Under the pieces are notes generated by a model. The model ran no database searches. It had not been told where the DNA came from and saw nothing but the letters and a program-made list of their open reading frames with translations. Below are positions 1 to 12,603 of a DNA stretch of 64,000 bases, in pieces. Every line of letters starts with the position of its first letter. Position 1 is the stretch's first letter. Source of the DNA: Pterois miles (lineage: Eukaryota > Chordata > Actinopteri > Perciformes > Scorpaenidae); the NCBI GenBank assembly GCA_947000775.1, contig CAMQGK010000008.1, positions 13,339,501-13,403,500 of the forward strand. The letters run 5' to 3'. The position numbers and the translations under genes were made by a program.

Positions 1-1419
1 GAGCCAGTAGTTTCATTTCTTTGAAAAAATAGAGTCTAATTCTCTCATTGTTCTTGTAGAGAAGCCTGATGAAATAGCAAACCTTATGAGTATGATCCTG
101 GGCAGTCTGACCGTTTTCCTTGCCATAGTCATCGTTGTTCTGGTTGTTAAAGTCAGGAGACTTCAGACAGGTACAGCAGATTTGTAATTCGTTGCACATG
201 AGCCAAAGCAAAGTATATGAGCAGTAATGAACTAATCACCCTTTTGTCTGTTGCCATTTAGCTGTGAATGAAGAGCCGCAGCCAGAAAGAAACAAGGTGA
301 ACTTACCATTAACTTAAAAAAAATTGTGCTATGGTTTTAAAGATATGCATTTAAACACATTTGTTAATGATCTTTGTCCCGAGCTGATGCAGGTGGCATC
401 AAGCAGAAAATAATCCTCACTACTTCCTACAGTGGTGTTCCTTCAAATTTTGGTCAAAATATATGTTTTAGCATCAAAATGCTAAAAAAACTTTCCTGCC
501 GTAGATTTCTGCATGATGACGCTGCTACATATACAGTACATAGACATCCTTATAGCCAGTGTATCGACGTTATATACCGTAACTGAGATGTTGATTGCCG
601 TGGTTCCAGTTTGGAGAAGCAGACAAGAGAACCGGCACGGAAACTAAGCAATGTACTGATCTGGACGCTCATTATTTTGGCGCCAAAAGTCACACAGTAA
701 CACAAACTAACTAGCTGATCGATGCAGCCGTAGTCCAGAAACTCCTGTGACCTGCGAGGCAAAATTACTGTTTTTGTGAATGGAGTCTAGTGGCTTTGAA
801 GATGAGCAATATAACAGCTACAGTTCCCTGTCAGAAAGTGCCATCTGATGGCTTTGCTCCCTTCAAAGTCACCAGGCTCCATTCACAAAAACAGTAATTT
901 TACCTTGCAGAACTCCACTTAAAAAATTCCTAACTAACCCTTTCAGTTATTTACAAACACTAATGTTGACTCAGCAAATGCTAGTGTTCACACTATTCAT
1001 AACCTTATTGAGTAGCTTCGATTAGCTTACTTTGGGAACCTACATCTCTGCTTTGTACTAACAACTGGATGGGTGTTTCCATTTGAAAAAAAAAAATGTG
1101 CAACACAGCTGAGATTATATTTAAAATCATGTTTGTTTTTGACTAAACTATGGTTAACACTCATCTGGACTGAAATGAATCCTTTGTGGAACAACCCACA
1201 AATCCACCAATTTTACAGACTTTTGGAAAACTCAGCGACAGTGCGTGTGATACCGTGTGTGACTCTAAATGCTCTGATTTACAGGATCTGGGCTCAGATG
1301 AATTGAACTACGCAGCTCTAAGTTTCCAGGCGAAGCCAAACGAAGCCGCAGGCCCGCACAGGAGAGAGAGCTGGAGCCACATGTCATTTATGCTGCCACC
1401 AGATAGACTCAGGAAGTAA
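1..1419 (+). CDS. V-set/ITIM immune-type receptor, copy A (3' part only)
   Basis: This is the 3' part of a receptor gene whose signal-peptide and Ig exons lie left of the window. Three coding exons are visible: 60-170 (transmembrane; starts after a TTCTTGTAG acceptor and ends before GTACAG), 262-296 (short acidic linker after CATTTAG) and 1285-1419 (tail after TTTACAG). The first encodes a hydrophobic segment, LGSLTVFLAIVIVVLVV, followed by basic residues typical of a stop-transfer. The tail contains LNYAAL, a canonical ITIM (L-x-Y-x-x-L). Exon sizes (111, 35 and 135 nt) and phases match copies B and C downstream, so this is a tandem paralogue. Compared with them the last exon has lost one base near 1343, so the distal VIY-A-ATR-stop ending is read out of frame and the protein ends at a later TAA (1417-1419). 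Candidate poly(A) signals lie at 1869 and 1913. The ligand is unknown. Inhibitory signalling is inferred from the ITIM only. The exact family name (NITR-like, CD300-like or other) is uncertain. Confidence 0.7.
757..907. mobile_element. Small fold-back MITE in the last intron of receptor copy A
   Basis: Positions about 757-800 and 865-907 are inverted copies of each other. Both contain the motif ACTGTTTTTGTGAATGGAG or its complement, with a roughly 65-bp loop between the arms. No coding capacity is visible. The size and structure fit a miniature inverted-repeat element. The superfamily was not recognised. Confidence 0.65.
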
Positions 1420-2480
1420 CGGGAGCTCATGCTTTATGATGTTAATCTTATTAGCTGGAAGTTTAATTAGGTGTTTGTGGGGTGACTCAATGGAAAGAAG
1501 TATATTTTGAGTAATGTTTAATATTTTCTCGCTCCTGATCCTTTAGGTTACTCTTTCTTATGACTATATTTTTTTTTCCTGAGGAAAGTAGTGTGCTTTA
1601 TGTGTGATGGAAAAGTCAGAAAGGACACTGATGACTGTGAAATTTTCTTGGTCTGTGGATGGAGTGACGTGCACATCACTTGACAGTTTAACAGGAAGAG
1701 CGAACACAGTGTGGTCAGAGAACCACTGAGGTGAAAATCATGAGGCATCTGAAGTCAAAGCTCTGTGGAGACTATAAAAAGAAGGTGTGAATACTGGCCA
1801 ACTGGTTTACAGGAAAATGAAACTACCTGCTGTACCTGTGTTTAGACCTTCTGGGCGTATAGTGGAAGAATAAAAAGAAGAGACCAGACCAGCCAACCTG
1901 GGTTGAGTCAAAAATAAAGTCTCCACCATAGGAAGGCTTCAGCAGGGACCACAAACATCAACAGACAATAACACCCCCTTAAAACATGTATATCAATCTC
2001 TTCTGATGTTAAAATCACTCATCACTTTACACAAAGTTTGTTAAAGCTGCAGTGGAGAGAAATTGATCAAATATGATTTTAAAAAAGGTTCACTGTATCC
2101 TGACAGTAGTGCACAAGACAAGTAATCTGAAAAAAAAAAACATGTCCTGATGGAAGCTGCAGGATTTCACAGGCCGAGAAAAACAACCAATCAGAGCCAA
2201 GGTGGAGCCTGCCGTCTCTGAGCAGCTGTCAATCACTCACAAAGTAGGCAGCGCTGAGCAAATATGAATCAATATTTTGTTACTGTAATACCTATTTCTC
2301 ACATAAAATATATTCAGAAATATCTTGTAATGTGCTGTTGTGTTGCTGTAAAATGAGAAAGTTGAGACCCTGAAAACAGAGCCAGGAGGAGGAGCAGGAG
2401 TCAGGTTTTCTATCAAAACACTGTCTGAAAGGTTACTATGTAATTTTTGCCCAGTGATGCCAAAAAATTGTTGAGTTTTT

Positions 2481-2482
<2 letters not shown>

Positions 2483-2519
<37 letters not shown>
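2483..2519. repeat. (GA)n microsatellite
   Basis: About 18 uninterrupted GA dinucleotides, visible directly. Confidence 0.95.
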
Positions 2520-2522
<3 letters not shown>

Positions 2523-4399
2523 AACAAAGGTATTATTTTGATTGTATGGATATACTGATTTTTTTAAATTTCTATGCTGACAATGTGTATTTAAAAAAAA
2601 AATCAAAGAGGTGGCTTTCTGGCCTGGCTGTGTTTGCATGCACATGTGGGCAATAACAAGTCTTGAGCCCCTGTAATTTTCCACTGTGGTGAAAACACTT
2701 CGTGCATAGGCTAAAGTGAAAACCACATGAAGACTGGCCCTCAGTTCTCTGCAGTAAACCCACATGTCGCATGTATCAAAAACTGCTTAACTTTCTCACA
2801 AAAGCTTCACTACTGTCTCTTAAAATTTGAAGATATCTTTGTTGTATGTGCAGAAATGTACTAAGTAAGAATCCCACCAGTTTCTCAACATTGTCACTCT
2901 CTTTACTGACGACACTGACCAGTTTCCTCACACTCATTTCACTCTTTCGTTTTTATATCATCGGCTCCCCGCTTGCAGGAAAAACGCCTTGTGCAGCCTC
3001 ATGCTTGCACAGCGAGATCACCGTGTCTTCCTCAATAAAGTGAGATACAGATTTCTTGACCCCCGGAAGTGCTGCTTGCATCAGTGTCAACAACTGCTCA
3101 TTGTTTATAGAGACGCGAAGTCACACCGCTTCTGGTGGACCACCATGGGGCTTTATCATTACAACAGTCAACTACGAGGGACAATTTTTTTTTTAATCCT
3201 GTTTGAATAACACACTGTATGTTGAAGTAACAGACTGTGAAAATACATAATTAGAAAGACGACACACTCAAACCTTGTGTACGTGACGTCTCTCTCTGAG
3301 GCTATGATGCCTGTGTGTTTTATACTGGGATGAAACTCAACAAGCAATGTATCTCGCTCGTTTTTTCTCTTCCTGGCTGATAAAAAAAAAAACAGGAGTC
3401 GCTGGATAAAGCACATCAGGTAAAATAACATTTCATTTGTGTTAGGAGCATAGCTAAGTTAGCTAGCTAGTGTTTGGTGACGTACGTTGTGCAAGACATG
3501 AGATGTAGTTCACTGAGCGGTTTCACACAAAACTAAACAATACAACGACAAAACGGCGACTTTCTTAGCTTGCAAAAGTATCTTTTAAATTGACAAACAT
3601 CATAATTATGAATCATTTAGCAAATAAAATAGGAAAAAAAAATATTTTTCTCACTGCTGACTACTCTATATTTTTCTGAAATGAGTTCCTACGATGTCCA
3701 CCAGAAGGTGGGAGGCTTTGCCTCTCTATTGACTTCAGGGAAGTAAAGAGCAGTTGGGCTATAATGTTAGTATATCCAGCATTCAGCAGCAAAAGTGAAC
3801 TGCAGTCAATGAACTGTGAAGGCATGCTGCAGATGACATGCAAACTTGTGCTAAACTTTGGCGAGAAGAAACTGGCATGGCCAAATCAAAGGGTTCCTTG
3901 ACCTCTGACCTCTGAAAAAGTAAATACCGAGCCCACCTAGCCTTGGTCATAAAGATGAAGAAATACAATCTGTGGCTTGATGTTTTGGAAAAACAAAGTG
4001 TAGTGTCAACCACAGGAAGACTGGTTTTCAATCATAACCACACAAATTGAGGGCCTCATAGTTGTTAATCATCGAAAATGATTGCTACTTAATAAGTTTC
4101 TATCAACTCCTTCTGACACTGTCTCACCACTGCAGTCATCACTCAAATGGACTAATTGACCTTCACAACGCATGCCAGTCAAGTCTGCTTTCAGACTTGT
4201 GAAAGGTACAAACTCACAACCTATATGAGAGCGTTTCACCCGCACAAATTCATACACTGATAGCAGAGGCTACCGTACGAGTTTCCAATCTGCCCATCAG
4301 GATCTAATGTAAACGCTCATTAACACACCAGTGACCTTCTGCAGCAATTTTTGGGGTCCAGTGCTTTAAAAGCTGGTTTAAAGGCTAAAGCGTGGCCTA

Positions 4400-4515
4400 G
4401 CATACTGCTGAATACATCGATTTAGCCATTGCATACTGCATACTGCTGAGGAATGCAGTATGTAGTATGTACTGTACACTGCATGCTACGTTGTCAGTAG
4501 TATGTAGTATGCAGT
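4400..4515. repeat. Inverted-repeat element built on GCATACTGC / GTAGTATGCAG
   Basis: GCATACTGCATACTGCTGAG (4431 onward) faces AGTATGTAGTATGCAG (about 4498-4514), and further copies of the same 8-mer occur in both orientations. The arrangement suggests a MITE end or a small fold-back element. The family was not identified. Confidence 0.5.
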
Positions 4516-7267
4516 TTTGAAAACAGAGATTGGCTTTTCGTTGGGGGAGCCCTGAGCAATACCAACATCCTGGTTGGCCAACAAAAATACTTCATCCCTG
4601 GAGGACTTTATTTGTTATGTGTGAGCTGAGTCTTGAAGGATGTGTAATGCAGTGGCATATAAGTAGTTATGACAGGCCCCAGTGCACGCTAGTTACTAGT
4701 TACAAAGCACACACACTTAGCATCTAGCTACTGTATATCGTATTATTGCTTCTTCAGAGGATCAAATAGATATTTGACATCAGACAACATCGACATACAT
4801 ATTACCCAGCAGTCATCATTGCATATCTGTATATGATAAAATACCAAAGAAATTATTCATTTAATAGATTTTTTACAGTTAATTTATAGTTTTCAGATAT
4901 CATATGTAAAATAAGCACAATATTTTTGCCCAAAAAAGTAAAATCATGATGGAGATGGGTTTTCCTTTTTGAGTGCATATATAGCAAATAACACCCTTCT
5001 TAATTATAATGAGGTCTTCTTTAATTATAATTATGAAACCTGATTTGAGATCTGCAAAATCACTTGTCAGACTCGCTGGCTGACGACTTAACTTTAACTA
5101 TTTAAGATCAATGCCTAACCTTATCTATCCAAGGTCAATGCTTATTATATTTATTATATTTTTGTTGTTCAACACAGGACATTTTAGTAGAGACATTAAT
5201 ATGACAATAGAATACAAATAATCTTGTTTTACATTTATATGACGCTTTGTAGGCAGACATTTTACCGCCATCCAGTAGTCGCTCTCAGCCCAAAATGGTG
5301 GAAGCGAACCTTTGCTGTTGAGCATTGATGTTGCAATGAAATCACCATGTTTTGGCAATACACGTTCTTTATCCATGTGGACGCTACAGGGTCCTTGCTA
5401 TATCACAGCCACCATGTTTCAGAGCCACAGATGGACAATGCTTCCAATACTTCATCGTGGATTAACTCTACAGCTCGTGTTTCCATCCGTGGGAAAGAAT
5501 CTCCATCTAAACACTGCCAGGCATTAACATGTTAACTTTCATCTCAAGCTGAGTATTTGTCTGAGTAGTTATCTGTTATTTAGTCAGAGGCTGTCGAGAG
5601 GCTCTAAAGCATTACGTTTTCTGACACCTCTCAGCCATCTCATGAGGTTGTGTGAACCATTTTCTTCCTGAATAAATCTTTGGATATCATTGAATTTTAT
5701 GTACTTTTGGTGTGAAGATATTTATTATGACATAACATTTTCTGAAAAATATCTTTGTGTCAACACACATTTTCCTCAAAGTATGTACAAGATCAGAATA
5801 AATGAATTAATGAATAATTTATTTTCACGTCTGGTCATTTAGATAAACCATCTTTCATGGGATTATTCAGACACATTAACAACAAAAAAAACATTCCAGC
5901 ATGTTAGACCACCGTCATCTAACTGCACAACACACCAGCATCATCCAAACATAAAATCAAACATCACCTCGACATAATGGCACATGTCAACCTCCCACAA
6001 TTTATGCTCCAGAATATATTCCCACGATGAAAATACAACAATATAACAGTCACAATCATGGTCCTAAGCACAAGACACATACACAAATCTAATGATACAA
6101 AAAAAAGCATGAGTCTGTTGTATGTTGCTTTTCTTCTCCTATCTCACGCTTTAGACAGAAATTCAGCAAATACAGAAACATTATAAAAAAGAATAGTCAG
6201 TTAAGGCGCCAGTCTCCGTACCTATCAAATCTAAACCAGGAACATGAATGTTTTTAAAAATATTTGTAGGACAAAATAGTATTAATTTCGTTCTCAACCT
6301 CATTTGGTTCACAATTGGTCTTCAGTTACACCTCTGTATCTTCCTGTTTCGTGTGTAGTGGTAATATACCACATCTTAACCGAGCACAAATTTCCCTCCG
6401 ACTTTTAGGCAAATTATATTGCACATATTTTTTACATTTGTAATATTTCTTTAAAAAAATGACAAGTTCTCAGTTTTGGCCAGATTTCTTCTGCCCATGA
6501 CTGTATGCATTTAGTCCAGCCACCTCCACAGTTGCTTTTCGAAAGTGGTGTTCTTCAAGTCCACACTCTTCTAGTAAATCAAATATTTCCGATGCCTATT
6601 CACCTGTAACAGACAAATCCCAGTTAAATATCTCATCAGCCACCCTGCTGGGTGGTAAACCACAGACTCACCGTGCAGACCTTCAATCTTACTTCACAGG
6701 AGTCCCACCCCAAATCACCAGTAGCTGCCAGACAGGCTCATATTTATGAAGCCCCAAAAATCTTTTGTAAGCCACATTCCTGCCACATGGTCCAGGACAG
6801 GACACGTTTGATATAGTTTGGAATATGTGGCATAACCCATATCGCTCATCATTTTAGTTTTACCTATAACGCCCCCCAATGCCCTACTTGAGTCTGCTAG
6901 AACTCATGCACCATGTAAAAAAGACATAGTTTCATCTCAGAAAAAGCCAAGATACTAATATTTATTTGTAAATTCAAGTTCTTCTCACCAACACAAAAGT
7001 GAACATATCTTTTTACACCATTCATCAACACACGTCAGCATTGCTTGTAAAGCTTCCCCATTTTCAAAATAATGTCGTCAGCATAAGAATGTTTACAAGT
7101 GCATGTACATACAGTACATACAACCAATTTCCCCAGCAGCTTTATGTCACTGCCAGTTTGTTCAACAGAGTAAGCATCAAAAAAACACCACGCCTCTTTA
7201 CTTTGAAAGCACCCAGACTGGAGCACAGCTCAGCAGCGGACATTGCAGAGCCTCAGTCACACGCACC

Positions 7268-10200
7268 ATGACGAAGTTCACCTTGATAACAGCTTTAACT
7301 CTCTGCAGCTTTAGTGAGTACAACTGCATCTAAAACTTTGGTAGCTTTAACCCACCAGATTTGAAAATGTTCAATTATTAATCAATTATTCATGTTCATT
7401 TTGTGTAATTGAAACTAAATCTGCTGTTTGTTTCAGGCTGGATCTCCGGTTCGGAGTTTAAGACAGTGAAAGTTCTGCCTGGTCAAACAGCCACACTGTC
7501 GTGCGCCAACATGTCCAGTTACGACTCTATGACATGGTGGTCCAGACTGGTGAACAGAAACAAGGCCAGCTGCATCTCTGTTATGTACAATGTTAAAGGC
7601 AATGTTGAATACTGTGAGGGAATTGACAAGTGGAAATTTGAAATGAAGTACGACCTCTCCACCCTCGTTCTCAAAATCGGAAATGTGCTTTTTTCTGACT
7701 CTGGACTGTATTTCTGTGGATTTCACTCAAATGGCCGTCCAACATTCAGATTAATATATTTAAATGTTACAGGTAAGGTCATTCTGAAGTGTTTTGGTTT
7801 GGTTAAGTCCTGCTTATACTGCAGAGTAATCATCAAGAAGTTTCATAGAACATAATGTATGCAACAAAATTGTAATTTTGAATCTGCTAAACTGGAGACA
7901 GATCGCGTCATCGATGGGACAAACAGCGATGTGGACAGCAAGCATGAAAGTAAGATTCTCCTAAAGATTTCTATCATTGTACAGATTATCAAATGTTTGA
8001 GGATAAAACAGCTGAGCTGAATTCAGTTTGGTCCATTTTAATTTGAGCCAGATCTCACGTCTAACTTAATGATCTTTCTTGTATGAGTGAGTGAGTGTGA
8101 TGGAACAGCAAAGCTGACGAGTGTGATCCTGGGCGGTCTGGCTGTTTTTCTGGTAATGGTCATCATCAGTCTGGTTGTTAAAAACAGAAAGCATCACACA
8201 GGTACTGTCTGGTTTTGTTGCAACTGTAAATTCTCCAAGTTATGTCAATATGCTGGAAATATGCAAAACTGACCAGACGTTTTGTTTCTGTCTCTTTGCT
8301 GATGAAGAAGAAGAGAATCCAGAGCAAAGAGAGGTGAATACAAAATTATCCTTTACTTATAAGCCTTGGAAATTTGTGTTTGGTCGATTATTTCTCTGTT
8401 GTTACAGTGCTAACTGGCGTTGTATTTTACATCGTTGGAAAGCCTGTTTATTTACCTTCACAATGACGTAAAGATCATGAATTTATGGGATGAGCAGCAC
8501 AGCTGATTATGTGGGTAGTGCCCAAGTAAAATTTGCTAAAATTTTAACAGTGTATTCTCCTGTTGGTGTTGACTTGTTTTGAGTTGTTTTGTGGATTGAA
8601 TGATTGATCTTTCAATCAGCAACAAGGAACAAACAAGACATACTGGCAATTTTACACAGTAAAAGCAACAGTAGTGGATGGAAGATCCTTACGCAGCCAC
8701 GAGCCTGGCACCTCCTCCTGCTGACCTGCTCCATGCTGGTCACCAACCTGGTCTGTGGGATGGCTTTCCATTCCTCAACCAGGATTTGTTGGTCACTGCG
8801 CTGCCAATCAGGAGAGTACACTGTTGAGCTGAGAATTTTGGCAAATTTCATTTGGGTGCTACCCACCTAATCAGCTGTGCTGCTCATCCCACAAATGCAT
8901 GATCCTCACAAGTTGGACCTCATTGTGAAGGTAAATAAACAGGCTTTCCAACAATGTCAAATACAATGACAATTACCTTTGTAACAACAGAAATAATCTA
9001 CCAAACAAATTTATTTTTTGTGTTGTGTTTACATTTTTATGTACTATTTGTTTATGTGTTGTTTAATAGTGCTCGACGCCGAAACACCCGGGAATAATGC
9101 ATATTGTGTTGGCTAATATTAGCTTGTCTCCAAAATGATACAGCATTTGTATGGATGTATATAGTTGTATTACGTATAGGCCGATAAGTCACAAGAAATG
9201 GCAGTACAGAAATGCTAAAATTATGTTTGAGCTACTTTTGAACAGTGACTCTCAAAGTACGGCCCGTAGCACACCATCGGGGGGCCCGCAAAATAATTTG
9301 CTATAAATTATAAAATTGTTTTGTGTCATTAAAAAGTGCATTTCTACAGATGAGGACCATTTGCGCCAATAGAACAAGCATATTCTGTCTAGTACAACCA
9401 CCCACATCAGCTTTGGGCCCGTAGAAACAGTCTGTCATGAATCAGTCTCTGGGCACAACGGGCCATTCCTGCTGCTGAGTGGCTCAGCTAATGGGGAAAT
9501 ATTTGAGTCAGTCCACATCGTCGAGCGACGCTAAGCCCAAACTAGCTAAAACCGAGAAAATATGATGACAGCGATCTGTCTCTGAAAAGTCCGCTTTTTC
9601 AAAACCAACATTCACTCAGTTCAAAACTTTGTTTCAAAACAAAACTGCTCATCTCTTCTCTGACATGGTTTGACATCAGATGAGTCGCTACCACTTCACT
9701 TTATAGTGATGTTTGTTCACACAGAGAGGCTGAAGTCTCATCTGTCGCTGGATTTAAATTAATGTCTCTGACTGCAGTAAATGCAGAAAGTAGTGTCCAG
9801 GTCTTATCACCTGTCCCTAGAGGAATGTATAAAAATAAGATGCGTCTTCTGATTAATATAAAAATCAGACAGAGACGGGAGACCAAAATATGCAGAGTGT
9901 CTTCAGGTGTTAGCGAATGAAGCCTCGAATCTGGCCACGCTAAAGCTGGTGACAAAGCACCCAGAATATCAGGGCAAAACGAAGAGGTGATAACATGATT
10001 TACAACTCTGAAGTATTTAGGTTGAAAAATTTTACAGTGCAAATAGTTACAGTGGCATCTAAGAGTAAAAAACATCGGAAGCATTATGCATAATTAGTGT
10101 CACGATTAAGGGGTCCGTGGAAAACTTCCTCCCCTTTAAGGTCCCCAAAAAGTTTGCGAACCTCTTCTTTAGAAACTCTCCTTTTATAGTTTGTCCATTG

Positions 10201-10547
10201 GAGAGCACCAACAACTTTAGTTTTCAACTGTAAAATGTCCCGCTTTATAAATATCTTTGTCATCATCCTTTAAGGGAGTTTCATCAGCAACCTTTGTTAA
10301 ACATATGTATTTATGAATGAATATTATTATATAACATAAGAAGCTTCTCAGCCTCAAAAATCCAGTATCTATGGGGCCGTTGTGTGGGGATTAAAATTGA
10401 GTCAGGTCACCACATTAAGACTGTAAAATACTTGTCTTACAGAATGTGAACTCTGATGATCTGATGAACTACGCAACGGTGACATTTCAACCAAAAGCAA
10501 GAAGAAGAGAGCCGGAGTCAAATGTTATATACAGTGCCACCAGATAA
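7268..10547 (+). CDS. V-set/ITIM-like immune-type receptor, copy B (complete, 6 exons)
   Basis: Coding exons are 7268-7313, 7437-7772, 7902-7949, 8088-8201, 8308-8333 and 10443-10547. All junctions are GT/AG and the phases are consistent, giving 675 nt and 224 aa. Residues 1-20 form a signal peptide. The V-set domain has the canonical Cys38 and Cys109 (DSGLYFCG), the core Trp49/50, and an additional pair, Cys61 and Cys75. A short acidic hinge (exon 3) precedes the transmembrane helix (about residues 153-174). The tail has MNYATV, close to an ITIM but with Met at -2, and ends VIYSATR-stop. There is no J-like FGxG motif after the V domain, which argues against a classical NITR. Extracellular sequons NMS and NVT are present. 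Exon 3 is the least certain because its acceptor has a weak pyrimidine tract. The protein is probably an inhibitory or paired receptor on leukocytes; that role is inferred from architecture. Confidence 0.75.
8370..9012. mobile_element. Fold-back element (about 640 bp) inside the last intron of receptor copy B
   Basis: The left arm (about 8370-8565) and right arm (about 8815-9012) are inverted copies along their whole length. Clear examples are TTTGGTCGATTATTTC against its near complement at 8991-9006, GGAAAGCCTGTTTATTTACC (8439 onward) against its complement near 8932-8951, and TGGGATGAGCAGCACAGCTG (8487 onward) against 8872-8891. The centre (about 8570-8810) is not inverted. No transposase is recognisable, so this is a non-autonomous fold-back element. 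Confidence 0.85.
9243..10166 (+). mobile_element. hAT-type DNA transposon relic with BED-finger remnant
   Basis: The left end CAGTGACTCTCAAAG and the right end (complement of AAAAAGTTTGCGAACCTCTT) resemble the CAGTGGTTCTCAAACTTTTT ends of hAT (Charlie/ZBED-like) elements. The flanks CTTTTGAA (9235-9242) and CTTTAGAA (10167-10174) form an 8-bp target-site duplication with one mismatch, the hallmark length for hAT. In the + frame around 9875-9990 the translation shows DGRPKYAECLQVLANEA followed by LVTKHPEYQGK. This matches the BED zinc-finger region of hAT/ZBED transposases, but the second finger Cys and the usual His are altered and stop codons lie nearby, so the element is dead. It sits in the last intron of receptor copy B. 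Confidence 0.8.
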
Positions 10548-11389
10548 TACTTAGTACTGGAGCTGATGCTGTATTCATGTTAATATGCTTTGAGGCATGT
10601 GCATAGCTTTTTGGTCAGAGGAAGAAGCAGAAGCAGAAGAAGCACTCTTGCCAAACATTTAATTTTGAAGTTAAGAGCCGTTATTCATTGATATGCAAGC
10701 ATGCAGAGCTTTTATTCTGAGCATTTCCTTTCTCTCAGTCAACGAATAAATGTTTGGTCTTTGATGGAGGACGAGCCTGTCCAGAGTCTCTAATACTGAG
10801 GGTTTGATGGAGGTCTGCAGCCGTGAGTGAGGAACACATCACTTGTTAGACAGGAAGAGGCAGCACAGTGTGGTCAGAGCACAACTAAGTTGAAAACCAT
10901 GAGGCCTGTTAAAGGTTTCTAAAAATAAATGTGGAAAGAAGAAGAAGAAATGTGGCTGAGAAGTTTCAAAACCTCAAGAACAGAGAAGAAGAGTATTTTG
11001 ACTGTGATATGATATGTGAAATGAATTAAAAGCGCAATGTATAAAAGATGGATTACCACTGGCAGATAGGCAGACAGGCAGATATAGGTTCAGGTTCGGG
11101 AGGCTGGAGAGCAAAGGAACGAGCTGGGGAAACAGGGCTGGTATAAATATTGTGATTGGATATAGTGATTGGAGAATGAGACTCAGGTGAGCAGGTGGAT
11201 GTGGGAGTCAGGTGGACGGATGGAGAATGGTAAAGACGACAAAGCTTCACTAAAATGAGTCTTAAAGAGGACCTTTTGTGCTTATTTTCAGGTGCATACT
11301 TTCGTATCTTTGGTTTCTACTACAACATGTTTACATGCTTTAATGTTCAAAAAACGCTTTTTTCACACCGGCTGTGCTGCACTGAACCT

Positions 11390-11890
11390 GTCAAAATAAA
11401 AAATAAATCAATAAATAAAAATTTCATTAAAAGTAGCACAAATTTGTTTTCATTTTCTTTTTAATTCATTTACCTTTTTATTAATTCCCGTATTTATTTA
11501 CTCCTACTTTATTACTTTATATGATTTTTGATTATTTATTCATTTATTTTTGCTTTTATTTTTAAATGTATGTATTTAAGCATTTATTTTACTTATACAT
11601 GCATGCATGATGCTTATTTATTTACTCTCCTGGTTAATTTCCACTTTTATTTATTTATTTGTAGGAATTGCATAAATATTTTTGCGTTTATTTTATATTT
11701 TTTTAAATGTAGTTATTTATGTGTTAATTCATATCTTTATTTATTTATTCATGCACGATTTTCACTTTCACATGCATTACACCCATTTTTCCCCAAGCTT
11801 ACCATCTCTGTATTCCTTTATTTGTACATTTATCCATACATTTAATTTATATTTCTTCATGCGTTTCTGCTTCATTATGCGAATGCAATG
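11390..11890. repeat. TTTATTTA-rich low-complexity tract
   Basis: Degenerate TTTATTTA/TTTATTCA units dominate about 500 bp. Similar tracts occur near 20040-20800, 38090-38300 (as the complement) and 60290-60480. The open frames in these tracts are a by-product of the biased composition. Confidence 0.8.
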
Positions 11891-12603
11891 CACTTGCTCT
11901 TTGCTAGTCTGAAAATTCGAAACAGTAGGAGGTGAAACTTCCACTCTCTTCAACATTTCAAAACCTGACCAGCCGACTTCCTCATCATTGCAAAGATCCA
12001 GACCTCAGCCTCTCAGCCCAGCACATCTAACGGCAGTCTTCATGAGAAGCCATGCAGGAAGCTAGCCAGTATTTCTACAAAACCTCCAGCAATTTAATTT
12101 AAGACCCTGATCCTTTCTTAATCCGTAACATCAACTGACACTCAGACCTGAGCTGTTATACTGTTAATTTGACTCACTGCTCCTCAGGCAACAGTTTATC
12201 AGCCAGCATAATGTATTCTATGTGTCCTGACTGGGGGTAAGGGTGGAGGGGCAGAGGAGGACTCACCGGGATGCTGAGACTGGTTCAGTGGTCCGCTGTG
12301 GTGCTGCTGGGTCTTCCTGGGATGACTGGTTGGTTGACGTCAACTCTCAGCTGCCCCAGCAGAGCCAAACACATGGAGGAGTCCTGGCCATGAAGTCTTG
12401 AAGTGAAGACCCAGATGTAGATGGGTGACATAGTAAATTTAGTCAATCAAAGATGGGACGTGGTAACGGGCCAAAAATAAATTAATTAAAATTAAAGTTA
12501 AAAAGTCAATTTGGCATCATATTTGCAATATTAATAAATACAAATATATAAATAGAAATTTGTTTTATTCATAAATTTGTATGAATTTATTCATACTGAT
12601 TAC

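Larger units (their letters stand above)
1420..7267. other. Intergenic spacer between receptor copies A and B
   Basis: No convincing gene was found in this 5.8-kb stretch. The first 500 bp look like copy A's 3'UTR: about 1681-1760 (ACAGGAAGAG...CACAGTGTGGTCAGAG) resembles 10847-10915 after copy B, and a shorter piece recurs near 14627 after copy C. This supports tandem duplication of whole transcription units. The stretch also holds a (GA)n run at 2483-2519, a short degenerate piece (about 3839-3925) of the dispersed element seen complete at 52.9 kb, and an inverted-repeat-rich segment around 4400-4515. The remainder is AT-rich sequence without recognisable signals. Short open frames here have no splice context or family resemblance that I could recognise. 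Confidence 0.5.

Noticed and set aside
8604..8870. Open frames on both strands inside receptor B's last intron
   Set aside because: They lie in the loop and arms of the fold-back element and do not match the receptor family.
9701..10266. Minus-strand open frames in the hAT relic
   Set aside because: The recognisable BED-finger remnant is on the + strand; the minus frames are incidental.
12240..12420. GC-rich patch with a donor-like site on the - strand, considered as an exon of an unknown gene
   Set aside because: No matching acceptor, partner exon or recognisable protein; not enough to call.
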